Shown one piece after another: positions 33,039 to 42,522 of a stretch of 64,000 nt of DNA. A program made the translations under genes and the position numbers. Position 1 is the first letter of the stretch; each line of letters begins with the position of its first letter. The notes under the pieces were generated by a model. The model saw only the letters and a list, made by a program, of their open reading frames with translations. It was not told the origin of the DNA and searched no databases. The stretch lies in NCBI RefSeq assembly GCF_000349325.1, contig NC_020504.1:7102053-7166052 (forward strand), given 5' to 3'. Source of the stretch: Streptomyces davaonensis JCM 4913 (GTDB lineage Bacteria > Actinomycetota > Actinomycetes > Streptomycetales > Streptomycetaceae).

Positions 33039-34445
33039 GTGATCGCCCTCTCTCTCGCCGAGATCGCAGAAGTCGTCGGCGGGCAGACGTACGACATACC
33101 GGATCCGTCGGTACGGGTCACCGGACCGGTCGTCCGGGACTCCCGTGAGGCGGGGCCCGGCAGCCTCTTCGTCGCCTTCGTCGGCGAGCGCGTCGACGGC
33201 CACGACTTCGCGGCCGCCGTCGTCGAGTCGGGCGCGGCGGCCGTGCTCGCCTCCCGGCCCGTCGGCGTGCCCGCGATCGTCGTGGACGACGTCCAGCGGG
33301 CCCTCGGCGCCCTCGCCCGGCACGTCGTCGCCAAGCTCGGCACCACCCTCGTCGCCCTCACCGGCTCCGCGGGCAAGACCAGCACCAAGGACCTGATCGC
33401 CCAGGTCCTCCAGCGCAAGGCGCCGACGGTGTTCACGCCCGGCTCGCTGAACAACGAGATCGGGCTGCCGCTCACCGCGCTCAGCGCCACCGAGGAGACC
33501 AAGTTCCTCGTGCTGGAGATGGGCGCCCGCGGCCTCGGCCACATCCGCTACCTCACCGAGCTCACCCCGCCCAGGATCGGCCTGGTCCTCAACGTCGGCA
33601 CCGCCCACATCGGCGAGTTCGGCGGCCGCGAGCAGATCGCCGAGGCCAAGGGCGAACTCGTGGAAGCGCTCCCGGAGCACGGCGCCGCGATCCTCAACGC
33701 GGACGACCCCTTGGTACGGGCCATGGCCTCCCGTACGAAGGCGAAGGTGCTCCTTTTCGGAGAGTCCGACGAAGCGGACGTACGCGCCGAGAACGTGCGA
33801 CTCACGGACAGCGGACAGCCTTCCTTCATGCTTCACACACCCTCCGGTGCAAGCGAAGTGACCATGCGCCTGTACGGTGAGCACCACGTGTCGAACGCGC
33901 TCGCCGCGGCCGCCGTCGCCCACGAGCTGGGCATGTCCGCGGAAGAGATCGCCACCGCGCTCTCGGAGGCGGGCACCCTCTCCCGCTGGCGTATGGAGGT
34001 CACCGAGCGCCCGGACGGCGTGACGATCGTCAACGACGCCTACAACGCGAACCCCGAGTCCATGCGAGCCGCCCTGCGCGCGCTCGCGGCGATGGGTAAG
34101 GGGCGGCGGACCTGGGCGGTGCTCGGCAAGATGGCCGAGCTCGGGGACGAGGCGCTCGCCGAGCACGACGCGGTCGGACGGCTCGCCGTCCGGCTCAACG
34201 TCAGCAAGCTCGTCGCGGTCGGGGGCAGGGAAGCGTCCTGGCTCCAACTGGGCGCATATAACGAGGGTTCGTGGGGTGAGGAGTCGGTGCACGTGTCCGA
34301 CGCACAGGCGGCGGTCGACCTGTTGCGCAGCGAGTTGCGCCCAGGGGACGTCGTACTCGTGAAGGCGTCCCGGTCGGTCGGTCTTGAGAGCGTGGCGCAG
34401 GCGCTCGTCGAGACCGGTGCCGAGGGTGAGGTTGCCGCCCGATGA
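33039..34445 (+). CDS. murF: UDP-MurNAc-tripeptide:D-Ala-D-Ala ligase MurF
   Basis: 468 aa. Adds D-Ala-D-Ala to complete the pentapeptide precursor. ALSLAEIAEVVGG N-terminus, P-loop TGSAGKTSTKD, LEMGARGLGHIRYL and NDAYNANPESMRAAL are family motifs. GTG at 33039 lies 4 nt after the murE stop. Its own stop overlaps mraY as ATGA. Confidence 0.96.
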   Translation: MIALSLAEIAEVVGGQTYDIPDPSVRVTGPVVRDSREAGPGSLFVAFVGERVDGHDFAAAVVESGAAAVLASRPVGVPAIVVDDVQRALGALARHVVAKLGTTLVALTGSAGKTSTKDLIAQVLQRKAPTVFTPGSLNNEIGLPLTALSATEETKFLVLEMGARGLGHIRYLTELTPPRIGLVLNVGTAHIGEFGGREQIAEAKGELVEALPEHGAAILNADDPLVRAMASRTKAKVLLFGESDEADVRAENVRLTDSGQPSFMLHTPSGASEVTMRLYGEHHVSNALAAAAVAHELGMSAEEIATALSEAGTLSRWRMEVTERPDGVTIVNDAYNANPESMRAALRALAAMGKGRRTWAVLGKMAELGDEALAEHDAVGRLAVRLNVSKLVAVGGREASWLQLGAYNEGSWGEESVHVSDAQAAVDLLRSELRPGDVVLVKASRSVGLESVAQALVETGAEGEVAAR

Positions 34446-35515
34446 TGAAGCAGATCCTGTTCGCAGGAGTCATTGGCCTCTTCCTGACGCTGATCGGCAC
34501 CCCGCTGCTGATCAAACTGCTCGCCCGTAAGGGCTACGGCCAGTACATCCGGGACGACGGCCCGCGTGAGCACGCGAGCAAGCGCGGTACGCCGACGATG
34601 GGCGGTATCGCCTTCATCCTGGCGACGGTCGCCGCCTACTTCCTGTCGAAGCTCATCACGGGCAAGCCGCCGACCTACTCCGGTGTGCTGGTGCTCGGCC
34701 TGATGGTCGGCATGGGTCTGGTCGGCTTCCTCGACGACTACATCAAGATCGTCAAGCGGCGTTCGCTCGGTCTGCGGGCCAAGGCGAAGATGGCCGGACA
34801 GCTGCTCGTCGGTGTCTCCTTCGCGGTGCTCGCGCTCCAGTTCGAGGACGCCCGCGGCAACACCCCGGCCTCCACGAAGCTGTCGTTCATCACCGACTTC
34901 GGCTGGACGATCGGACCGGTGCTGTTCGTCATCTGGGCGCTGTTCATGATCCTCGCGATGTCGAACGGCGTGAACCTGACCGACGGCCTGGACGGTCTGG
35001 CCACCGGCGCCTCCGTCCTCGTCTTCGGCGCCTACACGTTCATCGGCGTCTGGCAGTTCCAGGAGTCCTGCGCCAACGCGCAGATCCTGCCCAGCCCCAA
35101 CGCCTGCTACGAAGTGCGTGATCCGCTGGATCTCGCCGTCATCTCCGCGGCGCTGATGGGCGCCTGCCTCGGCTTCCTGTGGTGGAACACGTCGCCGGCC
35201 AAGATCTTCATGGGCGACACCGGTTCGCTCGCGCTCGGCGGTGTCCTGACGGGCCTGGCCATCTGCTCCCGCACGGAGCTGCTGGTGGCCGTCATGGGCG
35301 GCCTGTTCGTGCTGATCACCATGTCGGTGGTCATCCAGGTCGGCTCCTTCCGGCTCACCGGCAAGCGCGTCTTCCGAATGGCGCCGCTCCAGCACCACTT
35401 CGAACTCAAGGGCTGGTCCGAAGTGCTCGTGGTGGTCCGTTTCTGGATCATCCAGGGCATCTGCGTGATCGTCGGCCTGGGTCTCTTCTACGCAGGATGG
35501 GCAGCGGAAAAGTGA
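34442..35515 (+). CDS. mraY: Phospho-MurNAc-pentapeptide transferase MraY
   Basis: 357 aa, ten membrane segments. Makes lipid I on undecaprenyl phosphate. HASKRGTPTMGG, FLDDYIKIVKRRSLGL, NLTDGLDGLATG and MGDTGSLALGG hold the catalytic Asp residues and metal site. ATGA overlap with murF, GTGA overlap with murD. Confidence 0.97.
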   Translation: MMKQILFAGVIGLFLTLIGTPLLIKLLARKGYGQYIRDDGPREHASKRGTPTMGGIAFILATVAAYFLSKLITGKPPTYSGVLVLGLMVGMGLVGFLDDYIKIVKRRSLGLRAKAKMAGQLLVGVSFAVLALQFEDARGNTPASTKLSFITDFGWTIGPVLFVIWALFMILAMSNGVNLTDGLDGLATGASVLVFGAYTFIGVWQFQESCANAQILPSPNACYEVRDPLDLAVISAALMGACLGFLWWNTSPAKIFMGDTGSLALGGVLTGLAICSRTELLVAVMGGLFVLITMSVVIQVGSFRLTGKRVFRMAPLQHHFELKGWSEVLVVVRFWIIQGICVIVGLGLFYAGWAAEK

Positions 35516-36936
35516 CCTCCTCGGAGCCTCTCCACTGGCAGGGCAAGCACGTCACCGTCGCCGGGCTCGGCGTCTCCGGCATCCCGGCGGCCAAGGTGCT
35601 CCACGCGCGCGGGGCGATCGTCACGGTCGTCAACGACGGCGACGACGCACGCGCGCGTGCACAGGCCGCCGAGCTGGAGGCACTGGGCATCACGGTCCGC
35701 CTCGGTGACGGTGCGACCCTGCCCGAGGGCACCGAACTCGTCGTCACCGCGCCCGGCTGGAAGCCGGACAAGCCCCTGTTCGAGGCGGCCCGCGCGGCCG
35801 GCCTGGAGATCTGGGGCGACGTCGAACTGGCCTGGCGCCTGCGCGGGCCGGACGCGGCGCCCTGGCTCGCCGTCACCGGCACCAACGGCAAGACCACCAC
35901 CGTCCAGATGCTCGCCTCCATCCTCAAGGCGGCGGGCCTGCGCACGGCGGCGGTCGGCAACATCGGCGTCTCCCTGCTGGACGCGGTCCTCGGGGACGAG
36001 GAGTACGACGTCCTCGCGGTCGAACTCTCCAGCTACCAGCTGCACTGGGCGCCCTCGCTGCGCGCCCACTCCGCGGCCGTGCTGAACCTCGCCCTCGACC
36101 ACCTCGACTGGCACGGCTCGATGGAGGCGTACGCCGCCGACAAGGGCCGTATCTACGAGGGCAATCGCGTCGCCTGCGTCTACAACGCCGCCGACAAGGC
36201 GACCGAGGACCTGGTGCGCGAGGCGGACGTCGAGGAGGGCTGCCGGGCGATCGGCTTCACCCTCGGCACCCCGGGCCCGTCCCAACTCGGCGTCGTCGAG
36301 GGCATCCTGGTCGACCGCGCCTTCGTGGAGAACCGGCAGAAGAACGCCCAGGAGCTCGCCGAGGTCTCCGACGTCAACCCGCCGGCGCCGCACAACATCG
36401 CCAACGCCCTTGCCGCGGCGGCCCTCGCGCGCGCCTTCGGGGTGCCCGCCAGGGCCGTACGGGACGGGCTGCGGGACTTCACCCCGGACGCCCATCGCAT
36501 CGCGCACGTGGCGGACGTGGACGGAGTCGCGTACATCGACGACTCCAAGGCCACCAACACCCACGCGGCGGAAGCCTCGTTGGCGGCGTACGAGTCGATC
36601 GTGTGGATCGCGGGGGGCCTTGCGAAGGGCGCCACCTTCGACGAGCTGGTCACCAAGTCCGCGGCGCGACTTCGCGGGGTCGTCCTGATCGGTGCCGACC
36701 GGGCGCTGATCCGCGAAGCGCTCGCGCGACACGCCCCGGAAGTGCCCGTCGTCGACCTCGACCGGACCGACACTGGGGCGATGCTCGCGGCGGTCCAGGA
36801 GGCCCAGCGGCTCGCCGGCGCGGGCGACACGGTGCTGCTGGCTCCGGCCTGCGCCTCGATGGACATGTTCGCCAACTACAACAAGCGCGGCGACGCGTTC
36901 GCGGAAGCGGTCCGCGAACTCGGGACCGACGCCTGA
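35512..36936 (+). CDS. murD: UDP-MurNAc-L-alanine:D-glutamate ligase MurD
   Basis: 474 aa from the GTG that overlaps the mraY stop (GTGA); an ATG at 35497 is in frame and would add 5 residues. VTVAGLGVSGIPAA uracil-binding N-terminus, P-loop VTGTNGKTTTVQML, and YIDDSKATNTHAAEASL near the C-terminus. Second Mur ligase step. Confidence 0.96.
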   Translation: MTSSEPLHWQGKHVTVAGLGVSGIPAAKVLHARGAIVTVVNDGDDARARAQAAELEALGITVRLGDGATLPEGTELVVTAPGWKPDKPLFEAARAAGLEIWGDVELAWRLRGPDAAPWLAVTGTNGKTTTVQMLASILKAAGLRTAAVGNIGVSLLDAVLGDEEYDVLAVELSSYQLHWAPSLRAHSAAVLNLALDHLDWHGSMEAYAADKGRIYEGNRVACVYNAADKATEDLVREADVEEGCRAIGFTLGTPGPSQLGVVEGILVDRAFVENRQKNAQELAEVSDVNPPAPHNIANALAAAALARAFGVPARAVRDGLRDFTPDAHRIAHVADVDGVAYIDDSKATNTHAAEASLAAYESIVWIAGGLAKGATFDELVTKSAARLRGVVLIGADRALIREALARHAPEVPVVDLDRTDTGAMLAAVQEAQRLAGAGDTVLLAPACASMDMFANYNKRGDAFAEAVRELGTDA

Positions 36937-37035
36937 CGGCGGGTCCCGGCCATCTGGGGTGCTCCGGGGCCCTTTGACGGGACGGGGTGACTCGGATGTG
37001 GCTCGGGTTCGGCGGTCGGGTGCGAGGAGCCGGTG

Positions 37036-38397
37036 ATGTCCAGTAGCCGTACGGGCCGCCCTCCGGTCCAGCGAGCCGCCCGACGTCCCACCGCCCCCCG
37101 GCCCTCGCGCGAGAACCCCTTCCGGCAGCTCTACATCCGCGCCAAGAAGGCCTGGGACCGTCCGCTGACCGCCTACTACCTGATCCTCGGCGGCAGTCTG
37201 CTGATCACCGTGCTGGGCCTGGTGATGGTCTACTCGGCCTCCCAGATCAAGGCGCTCCAGATGTCGCTGCCGGGGTCGTACTTCTTCCGCAAGCAGTCGC
37301 TGGCCGCGCTGATCGGCGCCGGACTGCTGTTCGCCGCCTCCCGGATGCCGGTCAAACTGCACCGGGCGCTGGCCTATCCGATCATCGCGGGCGCGGTCTT
37401 CCTGATGGCGCTGGTCCAGGTGCCGGGGATAGGAGTCTCGGTCAACGGCAACCAGAACTGGATCTCCGTCGGCGGCCCCTTCCTGCTCCAGCCCAGCGAG
37501 TTCGGCAAGCTGGCGCTGGTGCTGTGGGGCGCGGATCTGCTGGCCCGCAAGCAGGACAAGAAGCTGCTGACCCAGTGGAAGCACATGCTGGTGCCGCTCG
37601 TCCCGGTCGCGTTCATGCTGCTCGGACTGATCATGCTCGGCGGCGACATGGGTACCGCGATCATCCTCACCGCGATCCTGTTCGGGCTGCTCTGGCTGGC
37701 GGGCGCGCCGACCCGGCTGTTCGTGGGGGTGCTGTCGATCGCCGGGCTGATCGGCCTGATCCTCATCAAGACCAGCCCGAACCGGATGGCCCGCCTCCAG
37801 TGCATCGGCGCCACCGACCCCGGCCCGGGGGACGCCTGCTGGCAGGCGGTGCACGGCATCTACGCGCTGGCGTCCGGCGGGATCTTCGGCTCCGGGCTCG
37901 GAGCGAGTGTGGAGAAATGGGGACAACTGCCCGAAGCCCACACCGACTTCATCTTCGCCGTCACCGGTGAGGAACTGGGCCTGGCGGGGACGCTGTCGGT
38001 GCTCGCCCTCTTCGCGGCTCTAGGCTATGCGGGTATCCGCGTGGCCGGACGCACGGAGGACCCCTTCGTGAGGTACGCCGCGGGAGGTGTGACCACCTGG
38101 ATCACCGCTCAGGCGGTGATCAACATCGGTGCGGTGCTCGGTCTGCTGCCGATCGCCGGTGTCCCCCTCCCGCTGTTCTCCTACGGAGGGTCCGCCCTGC
38201 TGCCGACCATGTTCGCCATCGGGCTGCTGATCGCGTTCGCGCGCGATGAGCCCGCTGCGCGGGCGGCGCTTTCGATGCGGCAACCCCGCTTTGGTAGAAA
38301 GCGGGGTGCGCGGGGCTCTGCTGCGACCAGGGAGCCCCGGAGATGGAACACGATGCGACGGCGCGCCTCGGCGGCGCGTTCGTCCGGAGAGCGGTGA
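37036..38397 (+). CDS. ftsW: Septal peptidoglycan polymerase FtsW (SEDS family)
   Basis: 453 aa with about ten membrane segments. LMVYSAS(Q), NWISVGGPFLLQPSEFGKLALV, and PLPLFSYGGSALLPTM are diagnostic SEDS motifs. ATG at 37036 has GAGGAG 6 nt upstream; the GTG just before it is too close. It has an Arg-rich cytoplasmic tail of about 50 residues. Polymerises septal glycan with FtsI. 99 nt separate it from murD. Confidence 0.96.
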   Translation: MSSSRTGRPPVQRAARRPTAPRPSRENPFRQLYIRAKKAWDRPLTAYYLILGGSLLITVLGLVMVYSASQIKALQMSLPGSYFFRKQSLAALIGAGLLFAASRMPVKLHRALAYPIIAGAVFLMALVQVPGIGVSVNGNQNWISVGGPFLLQPSEFGKLALVLWGADLLARKQDKKLLTQWKHMLVPLVPVAFMLLGLIMLGGDMGTAIILTAILFGLLWLAGAPTRLFVGVLSIAGLIGLILIKTSPNRMARLQCIGATDPGPGDACWQAVHGIYALASGGIFGSGLGASVEKWGQLPEAHTDFIFAVTGEELGLAGTLSVLALFAALGYAGIRVAGRTEDPFVRYAAGGVTTWITAQAVINIGAVLGLLPIAGVPLPLFSYGGSALLPTMFAIGLLIAFARDEPAARAALSMRQPRFGRKRGARGSAATREPRRWNTMRRRASAARSSGER

Positions 38398-38403
38398 ATT
38401 TCG

Positions 38404-39495
38404 GTGCATGTCGTACTTGCCGGCGGAGGAACCGCGGGCCACATCGAGCCCGCGCTCGCCCTCGCGGACGCCCTGCGCAGGCAGGACCCGACCGTGGGGA
38501 TCACGGCCCTGGGCACGGAACGCGGCCTGGAGACCCAGCTCGTCCCGCAGCGCGGCTATGAGCTGGCGCTGATCCCTGCCGTCCCGCTGCCCCGCAAGCC
38601 GACGCCTGAGCTGATCACCGTCCCGGGCCGGCTGCGCGGCACGATCAAGGCCGCCGAGCAGATCCTGGAGCGCACCAAGGCGGACGCCGTGGTCGGCTTC
38701 GGCGGCTATGTCGCGCTGCCCGGCTATCTGGCCGCCAAGCGCCTCGGGGTGCCGATCGTGATCCACGAGGCCAACGCCCGCCCCGGGCTCGCCAACAAGA
38801 TCGGCTCGCGGTATGCGGCCCGGGTCGCCGTGTCCACCCCCGACAGCAAGCTGCGGGACGCCCGCTACATCGGTATCCCGCTGCGCCGCTCCATCGCCAC
38901 CCTGGACCGGGCCGCGGTGCGTCCCGAGGCCCGCGCGATGTTCGGCCTCGACCCCAACCTGCCGACCCTGCTGGTCTCCGGCGGTTCCCAGGGCGCCCGG
39001 CGCCTGAACGAGGTCGTCCAGCAGGTCGCGCCCTGGCTCCAGCAGGCCGGCATCCAGATCCTGCACGCGGTCGGCCCGAAGAACGAACTGCCGCACGTGC
39101 AGCAGATGCCGGGGATGCCCCCGTACATCCCGGTAAGTTACCTGGACCGGATGGACCTCGCGTACGCCGCGGCCGACATGATGCTCTGCCGTGCGGGCGC
39201 GATGACCGTCGCCGAACTCTCCGCCGTCGGACTCCCGGCCGCCTACGTCCCGCTGCCCATCGGCAACGGCGAACAGCGGCTGAACGCCCAGCCGGTGGTC
39301 AAGGCGGGCGGCGGACTGCTGGTCGACGACGCGGAACTCACCCCCGAGTGGGTGCAGCACAACGTCCTGCCCGTGCTCGCCGACCCGCACCGGCTGTACG
39401 AGATGTCCCGCGCCGCCGGTGAGTTCGGCCGCCGGGACGCCGACGACCTGCTCGTCGGCATGGTGTACGAGGCGATCGCCTCGCACCGACGCTAG
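38404..39495 (+). CDS. murG: UDP-GlcNAc:lipid I transferase MurG
   Basis: 363 aa. GTG start 6 nt after ftsW. Gly-rich N-terminal loop VLAGGGTAGHIEPALALA, VGFGGYVALPGYLAA, IHEANARPGLANK, LVSGGSQGARRLNE and a C-terminal CRAGAMTVAELSAVGLP with NGEQRLNAQP are hallmark motifs. Makes lipid II at the membrane. Confidence 0.97.
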   Translation: MHVVLAGGGTAGHIEPALALADALRRQDPTVGITALGTERGLETQLVPQRGYELALIPAVPLPRKPTPELITVPGRLRGTIKAAEQILERTKADAVVGFGGYVALPGYLAAKRLGVPIVIHEANARPGLANKIGSRYAARVAVSTPDSKLRDARYIGIPLRRSIATLDRAAVRPEARAMFGLDPNLPTLLVSGGSQGARRLNEVVQQVAPWLQQAGIQILHAVGPKNELPHVQQMPGMPPYIPVSYLDRMDLAYAAADMMLCRAGAMTVAELSAVGLPAAYVPLPIGNGEQRLNAQPVVKAGGGLLVDDAELTPEWVQHNVLPVLADPHRLYEMSRAAGEFGRRDADDLLVGMVYEAIASHRR

Positions 39496-39519
39496 GACGT
39501 ACGACGGAGGGCAGGCAGC

Positions 39520-40314
39520 GTGGCCGGATCGACGACCGCCGAGCGCGGGGAACGTCAGCAGCAGTCGTCCGGCCCGCCCCCTGCCCGGCGGGTGCGGCCA
39601 CCACGGCTTCGTACGATCATCATCCTCGCCGTCGCGCTCGTGCTCCTCGGGGCGGGCGGCGTCTGGGTGTTGTACGGCTCGAACTGGCTGCGCGTGGAGC
39701 GCGTGACGGTGTCCGGGACCCGGGTGCTCACTCCCGAGCAGGTACGCGAGGCCGCCGACGTACCGGTCGGCTCGCCGCTGGTCTCGGTCGACACCGATGC
39801 CATCGAGTCGCGACTGAAGCGGAAACTGCCGCGAATTGACGTGGTGGACGTGGGTCGTTCCTGGCCCGATGGAATCGGGCTGAAAGTGACCGAGCGAACC
39901 CCGGTTCTGATTGTGCGAAAGGGCGGGAACTTCGTCGAAGTGGACGGAGAAGGTGTCCGTTTCGCCACGGTTTCTGTGGCTCCAAAAGGCGTTCCCGCAC
40001 TGGAATTGACGCCCTCTTCGTCCGATTCCGCCGCCGCCAGCCTGCGCCGCTTCGGCGAGGACCGGCTGGTGCGCGAGGCGGTCCGGGTCGCCGACGCGGT
40101 TCCGGCCGCCGTCGCGCGGGACACCCGGACCGTCAAGGTCCGTTCCTACGACGACATCTCGCTGGAGTTGGCCGACGGTCGGACCGTCGACTGGGGCAGC
40201 TCCGAGAAGGGCGCGGCGAAGGCTCGCACACTCGCCGCCCTGATGAAAGCCTCGCCGGGTGCGCGGCACTTCGATGTCAGCGTTCCCACCGCCCCCGCGT
40301 CAGCGGGGAGTTGA
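39520..40314 (+). CDS. ftsQ: Cell division protein FtsQ
   Basis: 264 aa. Pro/Arg-rich cytoplasmic start, one membrane helix at about 30-55 (IIILAVALVLLGAGGVWVL), then a POTRA domain (VERVTVSGTRVLTPEQVREA, GSPLVSVDTDAIESRL) and the FtsQ beta domain. GTG at 39520 with GGAGG 9 nt upstream. Organises FtsL and DivIC at the septum. It is the last gene before the ftsZ promoter region. Confidence 0.95.
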   Translation: MAGSTTAERGERQQQSSGPPPARRVRPPRLRTIIILAVALVLLGAGGVWVLYGSNWLRVERVTVSGTRVLTPEQVREAADVPVGSPLVSVDTDAIESRLKRKLPRIDVVDVGRSWPDGIGLKVTERTPVLIVRKGGNFVEVDGEGVRFATVSVAPKGVPALELTPSSSDSAAASLRRFGEDRLVREAVRVADAVPAAVARDTRTVKVRSYDDISLELADGRTVDWGSSEKGAAKARTLAALMKASPGARHFDVSVPTAPASAGS

Positions 40315-40342
40315 CGCACATCCGCGCAGGCCAGCACCCTGG

Positions 40343-40373
40343 TTGGGCACCGCTACGGCTGATCACATAGGGT
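40343..40373 (+). promoter_or_regulatory. Candidate upstream ftsZ promoter
   Basis: TTGGGC (40343-40348) and TAGGGT (40368-40373) with 19 nt between. A start near 40380 would place the 24-codon leader ORF and its Shine-Dalgarno at the very 5' end of the mRNA. Streptomyces ftsZ is known to have several promoters in the ftsQ-ftsZ gap; assignment of these elements is by eye. Confidence 0.35.
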
Positions 40374-40397
40374 GAAAAGAAAAACGGGAGGTTCGGC

Positions 40398-40472
40398 GTG
40401 TTCGTTGAACGGGCGCCACTTGTCGACTTAGTGTCCTGTTCAGAAGACTTCAAGGAACGGACACACTGGTAA
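40398..40472 (+). CDS. Possible 24-codon leader peptide in the ftsZ upstream region, with a TTA codon
   Basis: GTG at 40398 has GGGAGG (40386-40391) six nucleotides upstream, as good a site as any gene here. It would encode MFVERAPLVDLVSCSEDFKE plus RTHW and ends at TAA (40470-40472). Codon 11 is TTA (40428-40430), which in Streptomyces needs the developmental tRNA encoded by bldA. The stop codon touches the 5' arm of a hairpin. The TTA also falls in a possible -10 box (TAGTGT) of another ftsZ promoter, so the codon may be there for promoter reasons. No homology known to me; could be chance. Confidence 0.35.
   Translation: MFVERAPLVDLVSCSEDFKERTHW
40405..40434 (+). promoter_or_regulatory. 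Candidate proximal ftsZ promoter
   Basis: TTGAAC (40405-40410), 18 nt, TAGTGT (40429-40434). Good spacing and hexamers for a Streptomyces vegetative or developmental promoter. Transcripts from here would start inside the leader ORF and would not contain its start codon. Confidence 0.45.
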
Positions 40473-40495
40473 CCCTAAACTTCAGCGTTAGGGTT
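40471..40495 (+). promoter_or_regulatory. Hairpin in the ftsZ leader
   Basis: AACCCTAA (40471-40478) pairs perfectly with TTAGGGTT (40488-40495) around a 9-nt loop. It is AT-rich and lacks a U-run, so it is unlike a terminator; it could act as an mRNA stability or attenuator element. Its 5' arm begins at the last base pair of the leader ORF stop codon. The ftsZ start follows 105 nt later. Confidence 0.5.
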
Positions 40496-40600
40496 CGGGT
40501 CGGCGATACGGACCGGCCCATTCGGCATCAGTCGTCCGGATCACGGGGCAGCACAGCTCGCGGGTCCGGCGACACGTAATCGAGGCGAGAGGCCTTCGAC

Positions 40601-41791
40601 GTGGCAGCACCGCAGAACTACCTCGCAGTCATCAAAGTCATCGGTGTCGGCGGCGGTGGTGTCAATGCCATCAACCGGATGATCGAGGTCGGTCTCAAGG
40701 GCGTCGAGTTCATCGCCATCAACACTGACGCACAGGCGCTGTTGATGAGCGACGCCGACGTCAAGCTCGACGTCGGCCGTGAACTCACCCGCGGACTCGG
40801 CGCCGGAGCCAACCCGGCCGTCGGCCGCAAGGCCGCCGAGGACCACCGCGAGGAGATCGAGGAGGTCCTCAAGGGGGCCGACATGGTCTTCGTGACGGCC
40901 GGTGAAGGCGGCGGCACCGGCACCGGCGGCGCGCCCGTCGTGGCCAACATCGCCCGCTCCCTGGGCGCCCTCACCATCGGTGTGGTCACCCGCCCGTTCA
41001 CCTTCGAGGGACGGCGCCGCGCCAACCAGGCCGAGGACGGCATCGCCGAACTGCGCGAAGAGGTCGACACCCTCATCGTCATCCCGAACGACCGGCTGCT
41101 GTCCATCTCGGACCGCCAGGTCTCGGTGCTCGACGCCTTCAAGTCGGCCGACCAGGTCCTGCTCTCCGGTGTCCAGGGCATCACCGACCTCATCACCACG
41201 CCCGGCCTGATCAACCTCGACTTCGCCGACGTCAAGTCGGTCATGTCCGAGGCCGGTTCGGCCCTCATGGGCATCGGCTCGGCCCGCGGCGACGACCGCG
41301 CGGTGGCCGCGGCCGAGATGGCGATCTCCTCGCCGCTGCTGGAGGCGTCCATCGACGGCGCCCGCGGCGTGCTGCTCTCCATCTCCGGCGGCTCCGACCT
41401 CGGTCTGTTCGAGATCAACGAGGCCGCCCAGCTGGTCAGCGAGGCCGCCCACCCCGAGGCCAACATCATCTTCGGCGCGGTGATCGACGACGCCCTCGGC
41501 GACGAGGTCCGGGTCACAGTGATCGCGGCCGGCTTCGACGGTGGCCAGCCGCCCGCCAAGCGGGACAACATCCTCGGCTCGTCCTCGGCCAAGCGCGAGG
41601 AGCCGACCCCGGTACGGCAGCCCGAGAGCCGCCCGTCCTTCGGCTCGCTCGGCAGCGTCACGCCCAAGGAGGAGCCGGCGCCCGCTCCCGAGCCCGCCGC
41701 CGACCTCCCGGTCGCCCCGCCGGTCCCGCCGTCCCGGTCCTACTCGGACAGCGCGGCCGAGGAGCTGGACGTGCCGGACTTCCTGAAGTGA
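40601..41791 (+). CDS. ftsZ: Cell division GTPase FtsZ
   Basis: 396 aa tubulin-like protein forming the Z ring and, in Streptomyces, the ladders of sporulation septa. GTP-binding GGGTGTG at residues 103-109, the T7 loop with [11 protein letters not shown], a Pro/Glu-rich linker of about 70 residues, and the conserved C-terminal peptide [10 protein letters not shown] that binds partners such as SepF. GTG at 40601 with GAGAGG 8 nt upstream. Stop overlaps pgeF as GTGA. Confidence 0.98.
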   Translation: MAAPQNYLAVIKVIGVGGGGVNAINRMIEVGLKGVEFIAINTDAQALLMSDADVKLDVGRELTRGLGAGANPAVGRKAAEDHREEIEEVLKGADMVFVTAGEGGGTGTGGAPVVANIARSLGALTIGVVTRPFTFEGRRRANQAEDGIAELREEVDTLIVIPNDRLLSISDRQVSVLDAFKSADQVLLSGVQGITDLITTPGLINLDFADVKSVMSEAGSALMGIGSARGDDRAVAAAEMAISSPLLEASIDGARGVLLSISGGSDLGLFEINEAAQLVSEAAHPEANIIFGAVIDDALGDEVRVTVIAAGFDGGQPPAKRDNILGSSSAKREEPTPVRQPESRPSFGSLGSVTPKEEPAPAPEPAADLPVAPPVPPSRSYSDSAAEELDVPDFLK

Positions 41792-42516
41792 TAGGACAGC
41801 GCGACACCGTGAGCGGCGCGCACTTCGCCTTCACCGACAGGTGGGGCGGGGTGAGCGCCGTTCCGTACGAGGAGCTCAACCTCGGCGGGGCGGTCGGGGA
41901 CGACCCCGGCGCGGTGCGGACCAACCGGGAGCTGGCGGCCAAGTCGCTGGGGATCGAGCCCGGCCGGGTGGTCTGGATGAACCAGGTACACGGCAAGGAC
42001 GTCGCCGTGGTCGACGAGCCCTGGGGCGAGCGACCGGTGCCGGAGGTCGACGCGATCGTCACCGCCGAACGCGGACTCGCCCTCGCCGTCCTCACCGCCG
42101 ACTGCACTCCGGTCCTGCTCGCCGACCCGGTCGCGGGCGTCGTCGCCGCAGCTCACGCGGGCCGTCCCGGCATGATCGCCGGGATCGTCCCGGCCGCGGT
42201 GCGCGCGATGATGGAACTGGGCGCCGAGCCGTCCCGGATCGTCGCCCGCACCGGACCCGCGGTCTGCGGTCGGTGCTACGAGGTGCCCGAGGAGATGCGC
42301 GCCGAGGTCTGCGCGGTCGAGCCGGCGGCGTACGCCGAGACGAGCTGGGGTACGCCCGCGGTGGATGTGACCGCCGGGGTGCACGCGCAGCTCGACCGGC
42401 TCGGGGTGCGTGACCGGGAGCAGTCGCCGGTGTGCACCCGGGAGTCGGGCGACCACTTCTCGTACCGCCGCGACCGGACCACGGGCCGGCTCGCGGGCTA
42501 TGTCTGGCTGGACTGA
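41788..42516 (+). CDS. pgeF: PgeF/YlmD-type purine nucleoside phosphorylase (laccase-domain protein)
   Basis: 242 aa. Relatives are Zn enzymes acting on purine nucleosides or clearing misamidated muropeptide precursors; they were formerly called multicopper polyphenol oxidases. [22 protein letters not shown] and [12 protein letters not shown] give the Cys/His set. The usual AHAGWRG is AHAGRPGM here, so one signature residue differs. GTGA overlap with ftsZ couples their translation. Confidence 0.88.
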   Translation: MIGQRDTVSGAHFAFTDRWGGVSAVPYEELNLGGAVGDDPGAVRTNRELAAKSLGIEPGRVVWMNQVHGKDVAVVDEPWGERPVPEVDAIVTAERGLALAVLTADCTPVLLADPVAGVVAAAHAGRPGMIAGIVPAAVRAMMELGAEPSRIVARTGPAVCGRCYEVPEEMRAEVCAVEPAAYAETSWGTPAVDVTAGVHAQLDRLGVRDREQSPVCTRESGDHFSYRRDRTTGRLAGYVWLD

Positions 42517-42522
42517 TGGGGC

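Noticed and set aside
35488..37941. Minus-strand open frame of about 817 codons opposite murD and ftsW
   Set aside because: Shadow of the dcw genes caused by third-position GC bias.
40471..40495. ftsZ leader hairpin as an intrinsic terminator
   Set aside because: Stem is AT-rich, only 8 bp, and has no U-run; known need for ftsZ expression through this region argues against strong termination.
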